A stretch of 13,944 bases of DNA from Acanthamoeba sp. SK_2022b (taxonomy: Eukaryota; Discosea; Longamoebia; Acanthamoebidae). The position numbers and the translations under genes are program-made. Below the pieces are notes generated by a model that ran no database searches, was not told the origin of the DNA, and saw only the letters and a list, made by a program, of their open reading frames with translations. The stretch covers positions 1-13,944 of the forward strand of contig JANDJZ010000572.1 of the NCBI GenBank assembly GCA_027943245.1, read 5' to 3'. How positions within the stretch are numbered: the stretch's first letter is position 1; the number at the start of each line of letters is the position of its first letter. This document shows, piece after piece, positions 1 to 8,144 of the stretch.

Positions 1-1278
1 GTATGACATCAAGGAGAAGCTCGGTGAGGGTACCTATGGCGAAGTATACAAGGCCATCGATACCGAGAGCCAGCGATTCATTGCGCTCAAGAAGATGCGC
101 CTCCTTGAGGCCGAGGACGAAGGCGTACCCGCTACCGCTCTTCGCGAAGTGTCTCTCCTCAAGGAGCTCTCCAACTGCGCCAACATCGTCAAGTACGTAC
201 CTTCTATCACCTGTTGCGTGAGGTGAAGGGAATATGATGCGAAGGCGATTCTCACGTTTAACTCGCGCTGTAAATGCATTCCTCTCCTAGGTTGCTCGAT
301 GTGATTCACTGCAACTCGACCTTGTACCTGGTGTTCGAGTTCCTTGACCAGGACCTCAAGACCTACGTCGAGTCTACTGGAAGTGGCCCTCTTTCAACCA
401 AGTTGGTTAAGGTTTGCAACCCTTCACAAACGCTCTAATGCCTTAATCCATTGATTAGGGCATCTCATCTCGCAAGTTGGGATGTGAGTTCGATTGCTGC
501 TCGGCTCAACAACGGCTGACCTCGTTATGGCGTTTCCCGCCACAACATCACTGCAGAGCTATCTGTATCAGATCCTCAAGGGCATTGCCTACTGCCACTC
601 GCACCGCATTCTGCACAGGGACTTGAAGCTGGCCAACTTGCTCATCGACCGCAAGGGTGTCCTCAAGCTCGCCGACTTTGGTCTGGCCCGCGCCTTTGGC
701 GTGCCCATCCGCACCTACACCCATGAGGTGGTCACGCTCTGGTACCGCGCTCCCGAGATCCTCCTCGGCCAGGCTCGCTACTCGACTCCCGTCGACATGT
801 GGTCTGTTGGTTGCATCTTTGCCGAGCTTGTCACCAAGCGCCCCCTCTTCCCTGGCGATTGCGAGATCGACGAGCTGTTCCGCATCTTCAGGTACTGGGG
901 ACCACTCCTCTCTGTCTAGCTAGCATCTCGTTCATGTAGTTGACTCCACACGATGCTCTGCAGGACCCTCGGCACTCCTAACGAGGAGGTGTGGCCCGGT
1001 GTGACCACGCTCCCCGACTACAAGTCCACCTTTGGACAGTGGAAGCCCCAGAGCTTGGCCACTGTCGTTCCTGGCCTTGACCCTCTTGGCCTCGACCTTC
1101 TCTCGGTATGCTTTCGCGCACTGTTTCGTCAGCACCACCAACGTCGTTAACATTCCCTCACTGTGACTCGGTCCTCTCACAGAAAATGCTGAGGTACGCG
1201 CCGCAGGAGCGCATCACGGCCAAGGACGCTCTCAAGCACCCCTACTTCGACGACCTGGACAAGAGCAAGTACCCCTAA
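1..1278 (+). CDS. CDK1/Cdc2-type cyclin-dependent kinase, 5'-partial, five exons
   Basis: Serine/threonine kinase of the cyclin-dependent CDK1/CDK2 type, expected to bind a cyclin and drive cell-cycle transitions. Exons that keep the frame are 1-192, 291-411, 557-891, 964-1105 and 1183-1278, with GT-AG introns of 98, 145, 72 and 77 nt. The joined frame gives 294 visible residues; compared with human CDK1 (297 aa) only about three N-terminal residues are missing. Visible motifs are the glycine loop [10 protein letters not shown] with the inhibitory Thr-Tyr pair, the catalytic lysine in ALKK, the cyclin-binding helix written PATALRE (128-148) instead of [15 protein letters not shown] (614-637) instead of HRDLKPQN, DFG (674-682), the T-loop [13 protein letters not shown], and a C-terminus ending [15 protein letters not shown]. 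All catalytic residues are present, so it should be active. Family assignment is firm; whether it is the organism's main mitotic CDK is inference, since PATALRE also recalls the PPTALRE of plant CDKB. Confidence 0.93.
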
Positions 1279-1842
1279 GAAGCCTCATGGCTCAGCCTGA
1301 CAGAGACTCTGCCTCATCTCCTCCTCTTCTGCCTACCTCGTCGAACCGGCCTACCTATCAAGAAGGCGAAACGCTCGAGGGACGCTTAAGTGCCTTCCCT
1401 CTCTGCTGTTTTTCCCCGGCCTTCTCCTGCAACCTTTTTTCGACTGAATTGTACATCTCAAGCTCTCTTTTATCAATCAACCGCAATCTTGGTTCATTCC
1501 TCTCCTCGCCTGCTCGGTGCCCTCGCTGCATCTTGCGAACGTCTTGCGGCGAACGAAAAGCGCGCGAAACGGAGTAAATGGGAAAAATGGGGAAAATCCG
1601 GTCGCTCGGGCCTACGGGCGCCAGGGACACGGCAGCACAGACCACGACCCAGCTGGAGATCATAAGATCTTTAGCGTACTGGCTCCGCTCATCTCACCTA
1701 GATTGCAGAAAGACACCACAGAAGGAGAAGGCTGACGTGTCTTTGAAGAGTCAGGCAGCCAACTCGCTGTGGCATCTAACGAGTAGAAGATTCGGAGGAG
1801 CGAGGAAATTTCATCAGTTGTAGAATCCCCAACGACGCACGC
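1279..1842. other. Intergenic region between the CDK gene and the F-box gene
   Basis: This stretch must hold the 3' end of the kinase transcript and the promoter and 5' UTR of the next gene, which lies on the same strand. I see a pyrimidine-rich stretch (about 1310-1510) and then a mixed stretch, but no clear TATA box, polyadenylation signal, RNA gene or repeat. The overlapping short open frames here have no recognisable domain. Confidence 0.5.
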
Positions 1843-2761
1843 ATGTCCTTCCCTCCTCCCCTGCTGGTGAAGGCGCGCCACAGCACGTGGAACGGAACGC
1901 CTGGAGATGGAGCGCCCCTGCTTTCTCCCGACCGCGATAGAATAGAGGAGAAGGATAGGGAACGAATACTCGCGATGAATGCCCATCTCCAAGCGGCTGC
2001 CTACGCCATCCCCACCACTGTGGGGGACGACTTTCACGTCGGTGCCGCGGCTTCGGAGGTGCTCGTGGACGTGGGTGGCTGGAAGGTGGGCCTTACCGTC
2101 AATCCCCGAACTGGGCAGCTCCTTGTCCAGGCCCGACCTCCCTCCATCTGCCTACATCATCGTCACGCCAACAATCTCCAGCCACCTCCACGCGGCAACC
2201 CTCCCGCACAAGCCCCCTCTCCCTCCCCGCCCACCCTCCAGCACGCCGAGGGAGGCGAGGTCCGCTGCAAGCTCTTCCGCTGTTGCGCGGTCAAGAGCAT
2301 CCCGGCCCCGATGCCGCCCGCGCCCTCCAGCGCTGGCGCTGGCGTAGAGCGATCCGGTCGCATGTCGGCCACGGTGGTGAACAATCCGGTCTTCAACAAC
2401 CCCAAGCTGCGCAAGATCATCGGCCCGTCGTCGCCCGCGCGTTCGCGTCGCAGTCGGTCGCGAGGCCGCCGGAAGAACACGCTCACCCGCGGGGACACGA
2501 TCAACCCCTCCTCCTCGCCGCCCTCCTCCTCGCCCTCCTCCTCACTGTCCTGCTCCCCATCCTCCTCGGCGTCGCTGGCGCTCACGCGCGTCGACAGCGA
2601 GCGGTCGCTGGACGCCACTCCCCTGAGCTTCAACGCGCTCCCCGAGGAGGTGCAGCTCCACGTCTTCAGCTTCCTCAGCCCCGTCGACGTCCTTTCCATC
2701 GTGCCCGCCACCTGTCGCCACTGGAGGTAACCTTGCTCGCCGCCTAGTCTGCTGCGCATGT

Positions 2762-2826
<65 letters not shown>

Positions 2827-3782
2827 TGTTGTGTTGTGTTGTGTCGTTGAATGCGCTGACGCGCACGTGGCATGCAGGGATTTGACGCAGGACGAGACGC
2901 TGTGGAAGGTGCTCCAGGAAGAGCACTTTGGCGGACCCCGACGCAGCGATCGGTCGTGGCATCAGGAGTGCGTGCTGGGCCTCACCCGAATCAAACGGTA
3001 ATTGGGCGTCCAACGCACAACACACAACAGGCTCTGGTCAGTACTGCTCACTCGGTTCTATTTGGTGTGTGTATGCGGAGCAGACAGACGCAGCGCTATC
3101 AGACGGAGATGCTGCTTTGGGGCGCCAAACACGGCCACACGCAGTTCGTGCGCAGAATGCTGCGAGAGTTCAACATCGACGTCAACGTGAGGTCGCACAA
3201 GTCCGAGGCCTCGCCTCTGCACCTCGCCGCCGCCCAGGGCCACTACGACACGGTGCGCGGTTGCTCACGCATGATACGCCACCGTGGTGTTTTGTTCGTT
3301 TTGTATTGACGCGCGTATGTGTGTGCTCCTCTCGCTGGCCCAACAGATCGAGCTGCTGCTGTCGTGCGGCGCCGACGTAAATGCAAAGACGTCGTACGGG
3401 CGCACGCCGCTCGAACGGGCCGCGCGCTACGGCCACGCTGCTGTGGTGCAGCTGCTTCTGTTCAGGTACCCGTTCCCGCCCAAAGCCCACGCGTCGATTG
3501 ATACACCGACTGACCCACCGATCACGCAGAGGCGCGAACGTCAACTCGACGACGGAAGGGGGCGAGACGCCGCTGTTGATGGCCGCGGGCAACAACCACA
3601 AGAAGGTGGTCAAGCTCCTGCTGCGTCACGACGCCGACGTGACCGCGGCGTCGGCCGGCTTCACGGCCCTACGTATCGCCACCCTGCAGGGCTACACCGA
3701 GATCGTGCAACTCCTGCACAAGCACGCCCAGCAGACCGCCTCGTCGTCGCTCGCCGCGTCCTCCGCTCTCCTGTCGGTCTGA
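1843..3782 (+). CDS. F-box protein with C-terminal ankyrin repeats (probable SCF ubiquitin-ligase receptor)
   Basis: Exons that keep one frame are 1843-2726, 2878-2997, 3084-3252, 3347-3465 and 3530-3782, with introns of 151, 86, 94 and 64 nt, all GT-AG. The joined protein is 514 residues. The N-terminal 260 residues are low complexity: proline-rich, a basic RSRRSRSRGRRK patch that could be a nuclear signal, and serine/proline runs. An F-box follows at about residues 263-308 (FNALPEEVQLHVFSFLSP, then VDVLSIVPATCRHWR); exon junction 1/2 falls inside it. From about residue 335 there are about five ankyrin repeats, seen as ASPLHLAAAQGHYDT, RTPLERAARYGHAAVVQLLL, ETPLLMAAGNNHKKVVKLLL and FTALRIATLQGYTEIVQLL. 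F-box proteins dock on Skp1 in SCF complexes, and the ankyrin part would recruit substrate; this role is inferred from the family. The start at 1843 is the first in-frame ATG of the long exon; the ATG at 1975 is an alternative. The low-complexity part is the least certain. Confidence 0.85.
2766..2825. repeat. (TG)30 microsatellite in intron 1 of the F-box gene
   Basis: An uninterrupted run of about 30 TG units fills the middle of the 151-nt intron (2727-2877), followed by degenerate TGTTG repeats. It begins 39 nt after the GTAACC donor and ends about 50 nt before the acceptor. It is likely to vary in length between strains. It also produces false open frames on both strands (poly Val/Cys and poly His/Thr). 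Confidence 0.95.
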
Positions 3783-4564
3783 ACCGGCGGCGGGGTGCCT
3801 TCCTCGAACATGACTGCTTCATTGAGGATGGCCAAAGCAGAGGACGTGGAAGAGGTAGATCGTAGAGGAGGACCATGAACGGCGCGCTCCTCCCCGGCGC
3901 GGCGTCTGCTCGTGCTGGTGGTCGTGTAACATGTACAGTGCCTTGTAGTAGTGGTTGGTTGATTACAACCAAGAGAAAAGAGAAAAATGAAATGTAGCTT
4001 CAACGCCTTAGCAGGTCCTGCCTTTTCCTTCCTGGCCGTCCTCTTCTCCTTCGCCTCGCCCTCCCTAAGCCGTCGGTCCGTTCGGGTCACCACCCATCTT
4101 CATCACGGCAGTGCGATACTACTACGCTATGTTTTACGTAACACCTCCCATATATCTCTCTCCCTCATGACGCGATCACGATGCTGATTGCAGCGCTTCC
4201 CACGGCAGCTAAACTTACAACCTACCGGCAGCCCTTCCAACACCTGCCTTCAGCGTTACGCTCAGCCCTATCGCGGTGAGGAAGATGTTTTTTTTTGGGG
4301 GGGGGGTGTGATTGTTGTTGGATTGGAAGGGAACCGCTCAGCCCCTCGGAATGGAGGGACGAGCAGGCCACCACTTTAAGTGATGTAGACTATGAACCGG
4401 AGATAAAATTCTACGGATTAGAGTGCTTTCTCACGACCCCACGCTGGCCTCTTACATGGTCTTCTTCCTTTTTGCATTATGGGAGGTCGCAGCGTTTGCT
4501 GAATCAGTGACAGTAAAAAGAAAGAACGTTACCAAAAGCACCCGCTCCGAAGGCGATGTACCCC
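3783..4564. other. 3' flank of the F-box gene and transition region
   Basis: No gene is supported here. The first part probably holds the 3' UTR. A small perfect hairpin, TTGGTTG/CAACCAA with a four-base loop, lies at 3955-3972 and is followed by an A-rich stretch. A T9-G10 homopolymer junction is at 4288-4306. The GC-rich composition of the gene region fades out here, just before the first 5S repeat. Confidence 0.5.
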
Positions 4565-4565
4565 G

Positions 4566-4746
4566 CTGATGGATACGGCCATACTGCGCAGAAAGCACCG
4601 CTTCCCATCCGAACAGCGAAGTTAAGCTGCGCCAGGCGGTGTTAGTACTGGGGTGGGCGACCACCCGGGAATCCACCGTGCCGTATCCTTTTTGCTGCTG
4701 CTCTCTGCTCTGCACCCACTCCTTTTGCTGCTTTGCTCGCACTGCC
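4566..4746 (+). repeat. 5S-plus-tail dispersed repeat, copy 1
   Basis: The unit is CTGAT, then the 119-nt 5S sequence, then a 57-nt tail (4690-4746) beginning TTTTGCTGCTGCTCTCTG and ending TTGCTCGCACTGCC. The 5S part and tail appear identical in the copies at 7964, 12621 and 13939 (minus). Homology stops sharply on both sides: CCAAGTGTTG follows here, and other sequences follow elsewhere. No target-site duplication is visible. A second T4 run lies in the tail at 4723-4726. Confidence 0.9.
4571..4689 (+). rRNA. 5S rRNA, copy 1 (full length)
   Basis: A 119-nt sequence that folds as 5S rRNA: the ends GGATACGGC and GCCGTATCC form a perfect closing stem. Eukaryotic 5S landmarks are present (CCCATCCGAACAGCGAAGTTAAGC, given here as positions 4605-4628, with the box A-like GTTAAGC). 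It ends in a T5 run (4689-4693), a normal Pol III stop. It matches Acanthamoeba 5S rRNA as I recall it. 5S genes are transcribed from an internal promoter, so an intact copy could be expressed wherever it lands. Whether this copy is a working gene or a repeat-borne copy cannot be told from sequence. Confidence 0.9.
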
Positions 4747-4994
4747 CAAGTGTTGTGTGGAGTTCATTTTGTTGCAGGAATCTGCCCCTGGAGAGAGTGG
4801 CCCAGTGAGGTGTAAAAAAAACCAGAAGATAGCAAGATGCACACAACTGAATCCTTTTGCATGTTCTTTAGTGGACAAATATGGTGTAAAAGTGAAAGAG
4901 AGATTTGACTAAGTGTTTGGTAAATAGCAGGAGTCATGGTAGGAGTCATAGGAGTTCTAATTGAATGTGTTATTACCCCAAGCATTAGCCAATA
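4747..4994. other. Gene-free AT-rich stretch
   Basis: Sequence between 5S copy 1 and the MITE-like element. Apart from an A8 run near 4815 and a short direct repeat (GGAGTCAT near 4930 and 4942) I see no supported feature. Confidence 0.4.
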
Positions 4995-5152
4995 ACTGAG
5001 TGTTCAGGAAAATGAGGCACTGCCCCTTCTCAAAATGTCTACAGTTTTCAACAGTCAAATCAGCAGTCATGCAGCTGTAGACATTTAGAACCTTCTCAGA
5101 CAGATACTGTCTACAGAAAAAGAGTCCATGTCTCATTTTCTCAAACACCAAG
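4995..5152. mobile_element. MITE-like element with imperfect terminal inverted repeats
   Basis: The left end GAGTGTTCAGGAAAATGAG (4998-5016) is mirrored by TCTCATTTTCTCAAACACC (5131-5149); about 14 of 19 positions pair. Inside is a perfect 12-bp inverted repeat, AAATGTCTACAG (5033-5044) and CTGTAGACATTT (5075-5086). The GAGTGTTCAG end resembles the ends of the elements at 6390, 11946 and 13614. There is no coding capacity. The exact borders and target duplication are uncertain. Confidence 0.45.
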
Positions 5153-5216
5153 TTCAATAAGTAACCTGATGAGTTACCTGGGATGGGTTACCTACAAGTG
5201 ACCTGATACCCATCAA

Positions 5217-5418
5217 GCACACCACCACAACATCACCATCACCACCACAACATCATCACAACACTACCCCAACATCATCACCACCACAACATCACCACAC
5301 CATTAACAACAACACCACCACCACCCACAACATCACAACATCATAACAACAGCATCACAACACCACAACATCACCACAACAACACCACCACATCACCACA
5401 ACATCACCACCACAACAT
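5217..5418. repeat. Imperfect CAACATCAC/CACCAC minisatellite
   Basis: About 200 bases built almost only from CAACATCAC, CATCACCAC and ACAACACC variants, with an A/C-rich strand that lacks G until its end. The units vary in length and order, so this is a degenerate simple repeat and not a CRISPR array. It starts after a short stretch of GTTACCTG variants (5161-5215). Confidence 0.85.
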
Positions 5419-5701
5419 GTAAAAAGGCAGCAAGCAATTCCAGATAGTGGAGTAGAGGATGTAGAAAAAAAAGTGCTCACCCAGTTACACATATCAAGCC
5501 ACCATTTTTGAGAGGTAGAGAGGAAGTTGAATGAGATTGCATGCAATGGAAAAAGGCAAGAGTTTTTGGAGGAGAAGGTGTTATGTGACACATCTGATGA
5601 TGGAACAAATTGGCTAGTGGTGGCTGGTGAGAATGGTTGAGTGTTACTTTCATGGAGAAGCATCAGCAAAGATCACGCTTTATACCACTCATGGTGCTCC
5701 T
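5419..5701. other. Gene-free stretch beside the copia remnant
   Basis: No domain or RNA gene is seen. On the minus strand it lies directly downstream of the copia RNase H remnant, so it may hold the decayed 3' end or LTR of that element. I found no matching LTR to prove it. Confidence 0.3.
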
Positions 5702-5944
5702 TCAACTCATTACTAGATGCACCACTGCCAGGCTGATACCGTTGTGCTTCATGTGACTGAGGGAGCTCTCAGAGGAGGTATCAATGATGGCCCTGGTTGT
5801 TGTTGTGATAGCTTGGGTGTGAATTATGAGTGCTGGTGGGGGGTTATGCATGTAGAGTGCCTGTTGAGTACCCTCAGAGACAGTGTTGAGATCAGCTTCT
5901 GTGGAGGAGAGGGCCATGTATTAGTGTGTTTTTGTGTTCCATGA
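5702..5944 (-). pseudogene. Ty1/copia RNase H remnant
   Basis: Reading the minus strand, MALSSTEADLNTVSEGTQQA (from 5917 downward) matches the hallmark of copia-type RNase H (VALSSTEAEYxALSEGTxEA), whose Asp/Glu residues bind metal. Further on, HMKHNGISLAVVH recalls the family's TKHIDIxxHFxRE segment. An in-frame stop precedes the ALSSTEA motif, and the frame closes near 5702. No reverse transcriptase lies next to it on this strand, so it is an isolated dead fragment. It is in the opposite orientation to the larger copia element at 8.2-11.2 kb, which lacks its own recognisable RNase H. Confidence 0.75.
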
Positions 5945-6029
5945 GATGGTGGTTCCATGTTGCATATGCAAATTATCACTTAAAATTGATCAAAAAAATG
6001 GAGCACTTGACAAGGATCTGAACACTTTT

Positions 6030-6115
6030 GGATATGGCCATACCGTGCAGAGAGCACTGCTTCCCATCTGAACAGCAAAGTTAAGCTGCGCCAGGCGGAG
6101 TTAGTACTGGGGTGG
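6030..6115 (+). pseudogene. 5S rRNA pseudogene, copy 2 (diverged, 3'-truncated)
   Basis: GGATATGGCCATACC opens a match to the first 86 or so bases of the 5S sequence with several substitutions (ACGG to ATGG, CACCGC to CACTGC, GCGAAG to GCAAAG, GGTGTT to GGAGTT). The match starts exactly at the 5S RNA 5' end, without the CTGAT seen at the other copies, and breaks off after GGGGTGG. The 3' half of the RNA, the Pol III stop and the 57-nt tail are missing. It cannot make 5S rRNA. Confidence 0.9.
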
Positions 6116-6118
6116 CAC

Positions 6119-6166
6119 TCCTCTGGGGCTACACCTCCCATTGATCCTCTGGGGCTACACCTCCCA
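6119..6166. repeat. Short tandem duplication next to the 5S pseudogene
   Basis: A 22-nt sequence (core CTCTGGGGCTACACCTCCC) occurs perfectly at 6119-6140 and again at 6145-6166, a period of 26. It lies immediately after the truncation point of 5S copy 2. Confidence 0.9.
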
Positions 6167-6389
6167 CTTGAGGTGCACACCATTCACTTGTGCGCCCTCA
6201 GACACAAGGTGCCTGGGATTGCAGCAACATGCATGGATCTTGTTGTTGGCCCCAAACATGAGGCATGTGAAGGTCTCACCACAGGTTGGAGGTTAAGCAA
6301 CACCAGCCACATATGACACCAAGATGTGCATAAATAGGCAGACAGAAACCCCTGTATGAACACAAAACAACAATAATAAAAGCTATTAT
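6167..6389. other. Unassigned stretch between the tandem duplication and the transposon end
   Basis: No gene or RNA is recognised. A minus-strand open frame crosses it but is a chance frame through unrelated repeats. Confidence 0.3.
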
Positions 6390-6792
6390 TAAACAGAGTG
6401 TTCAGAAAAAAGTAACAATGACTCTTTTGACAATGTACACTTTTCAGACATAAATGGAATAAAAACAGACTGAGATATGTACAAGGCCTCAAAAAAAAAA
6501 AAAAAAAAGCTTCAAATTCTGTACACTGAGGTAAAACAGTTTTGAAAATTGGATGTTTTGTACTTGACAAGATGCATTGGTCAATATGGATTGTGTTTAT
6601 ATTGTTGGAACTTGATCTCTTCCAGCCCTTCAAAAACATTTTTTCAGTACCTTGGTGCAAATTGAAAACAGTGGCAGAAAGTCTTGGTGTTGAGTAAAAA
6701 ACACAAAACAAGAAGAACTGGCTTTTCACAAACATCTTTAAAGGGTTGGTACCAATGCGCATTGGGTCTGAGTGATTTTGTGTCGACATGCC
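6390..6792 (+). mobile_element. DNA-transposon end, copy a (TA-flanked, interrupted)
   Basis: Begins TA then AACAGAGTGTTCAGAAAA. Positions 6390-6416 match the reverse complement of 11920-11946 at 26 of 27 bases. Its first part (about 6390-6487) and last part (6733-6792) are homologous to the reverse complement of 13424-13614; the last 60 nt differ by five substitutions and one gap. Between them, copy a carries about 245 extra bases beginning with an A18 run (6491-6508). The TA flank and the end sequence suggest the Tc1/mariner group, which is inference. No transposase is recognised. Confidence 0.6.
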
Positions 6793-7405
6793 ACCATCAA
6801 CTGAACATTCTCTGGTTGAAAGATCCTCCTCCTTCCTGTTCCATGCTTTCATGGACCCTTCTCTCTGGCTCACCTCCACTGCTTGACCTTGTTGACAAGG
6901 GCAGGGGACACGTTCAAATCTGCCACAATCTTGCGCTCCAACCATTCTGGATGACTGTGCTGCTTGCTGCAGATGGCCTGCCAGAGGAGGGGGTTGCCCA
7001 CTCCATCTTGTTGCCATGTTCCCAAGTTCACCCTCCTCAATTGTGTCCATGGGCCAGATGGGACTGTTTTGGTACAGAGCATCTGGTGTCACTGCCACAA
7101 AAACTGATAGACAAGATGGCCAAGAGAAAAAAATCGTTAGCGCACCATGCTAAACAGTTTTTCACCACAAAACAGACCCATCATGTGCTCACAGTTTCAT
7201 GCAAATAAGAATAATTGGAAAATATTGGGGTGTAACTGAACTGTGGGCCTGTGGCATCAGAAGTGGCCAGTGAGTTGATGTATGAGGTTGGGTCAAGCAT
7301 TGTAGGAAATGAAGGTCAGAACGGCTTGTTGGTCTTGTGGGGTGGTGGTAAAAAGTGAAAAACTGGGGCTTGACCAAGCGGTTTTGTAGCTGGCCTCCAG
7401 TTCTG
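6793..7405. other. Unassigned repeat-region sequence
   Basis: Adjoins the inner end of transposon copy a. Minus-strand frames around 6870-7082 contain a helix-turn-helix-like run (RKIVADLNVSPALVNKVKQ), but nothing else around it supports a transposase. No RNA gene is seen. Confidence 0.3.
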
Positions 7406-7672
7406 TTCCATTGGAGCACAGCTGGCCACTCCAAAATCAGATTTCAGCTTTTTTCAAGTGTGTTCACCAGTGAGGGAGACCTCTTAGTTACATTGGAGCA
7501 TCTGTTCCATATCTCCCAATTTGTGCTATTCCTGGTCTACCCCTGACAGCTCCACTTTCCATTGGAGCACAGAATGGCCACTCCAAATCTGATCTCAACT
7601 TTTCACCCTATATGTTCTCTGTCTCCCAATCTTTCATGCTATTCCTGGTCAAACCCCAACAGCTCCACACCA
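7406..7672. repeat. Imperfect tandem duplication (units of 151 and about 116 nt)
   Basis: TTCCATTGGAGCACAG starts unit A (7406) and unit B (7557). Both continue TGGCCACTCCAAA, later share a TCTCCCAAT stretch, GTGCTATTCCTGGTC or ATGCTATTCCTGGTC, and end ACAGCTCCAC. Unit B is shorter in the middle. The origin is unknown; I found no open frame conserved between the units. Confidence 0.75.
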
Positions 7673-7963
7673 ACACTACTGGTTGACTTACCAAAGATTG
7701 GAAGGCAGTTCCCTTTTCTGTGTCATTCCAACATTATATTCTTTTTGGTTCATGCCAAACAGTGGAACACAATTCCAAAGAGCAAGAAGGAAATGGTAGA
7801 TACCCACAATGATTTCCACAACGACCTGCCTTGGCTGATCCACAGGTAGTGCTTATGCCTTGCCATACTACCACCAGCTGCCATCACAAGCAGCACAAGA
7901 CATTGTTGTTCATGGACTGCTGTGGCTTGCATGTTGTGTCTTAGTTCTTTAGCCAGGTGGTAA
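7673..7963. other. Unassigned stretch upstream of 5S copy 3
   Basis: No recognisable gag or LTR sequence is seen here, although it lies where the missing 5' part of the downstream copia element would be expected. The join between this stretch and the 5S repeat is sharp. Confidence 0.3.
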
Positions 7964-8144
7964 CTGATGGATACGGCCATACTGCGCAGAAAGCACCGCT
8001 TCCCATCCGAACAGCGAAGTTAAGCTGCGCCAGGCGGTGTTAGTACTGGGGTGGGCGACCACCCGGGAATCCACCGTGCCGTATCCTTTTTGCTGCTGCT
8101 CTCTGCTCTGCACCCACTCCTTTTGCTGCTTTGCTCGCACTGCC
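7964..8144 (+). repeat. 5S-plus-tail dispersed repeat, copy 3
   Basis: CTGAT, 5S and tail as in copy 1, ending CGCACTGCC at 8144. The next bases, TTGTCAAGCAAGACCC, run straight into sequence that encodes the copia gag zinc knuckle. No target-site duplication is seen. Confidence 0.9.
7969..8087 (+). rRNA. 5S rRNA, copy 3 (full length)
   Basis: Base-for-base the same as copy 1 by eye, including the nine-pair closing stem, the internal GTTAAGC segment and the T5 stop at 8087-8091. Upstream is AACTGAT; downstream is the same 57-nt tail. An intact internal promoter makes expression possible. It sits at the 5' edge of a decayed copia element, an odd place for a maintained rRNA gene. Confidence 0.9.

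Noticed and set aside
2163..2873. 236-residue minus-strand open frame and His/Thr-rich frames over the TG run
   Set aside because: These are shadows of the F-box gene exon and the (TG)30 microsatellite.
3955..3972. Hairpin TTGGTTG/CAACCAA as a terminator
   Set aside because: Seven pairs with a four-base loop can occur by chance; eukaryotic Pol II does not use such terminators, and nothing else marks it.
4452..4878. Open frames running antisense through the 5S unit (sharing MRAKQQKEWVQSREQQQKGY), repeated at copies 3, 4 and 5
   Set aside because: They recur only because the 5S-plus-tail sequence is identical and happens to lack stops on that strand. The sequence is explained by 5S rRNA; such frames could easily be misannotated as a protein family.
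5217..5418. CRISPR-like or protein-coding tract
   Set aside because: The units are short, irregular and without spacers; the Val/Gly-rich minus-strand frame is just the CAACATCAC repeat translated.
6870..7082. Helix-turn-helix-like segment on the minus strand, considered as a transposase N-terminus
   Set aside because: Only one short run resembles a helix-turn-helix. No catalytic motif follows, and the adjacent transposon copy c shares no coding sequence beyond the last 60 bases.
6184..7098. 304-residue minus-strand open frame
   Set aside because: It crosses an A18 run (giving a Phe run), a transposon end and unrelated sequence, has no domain, and is the product of joined repeats.
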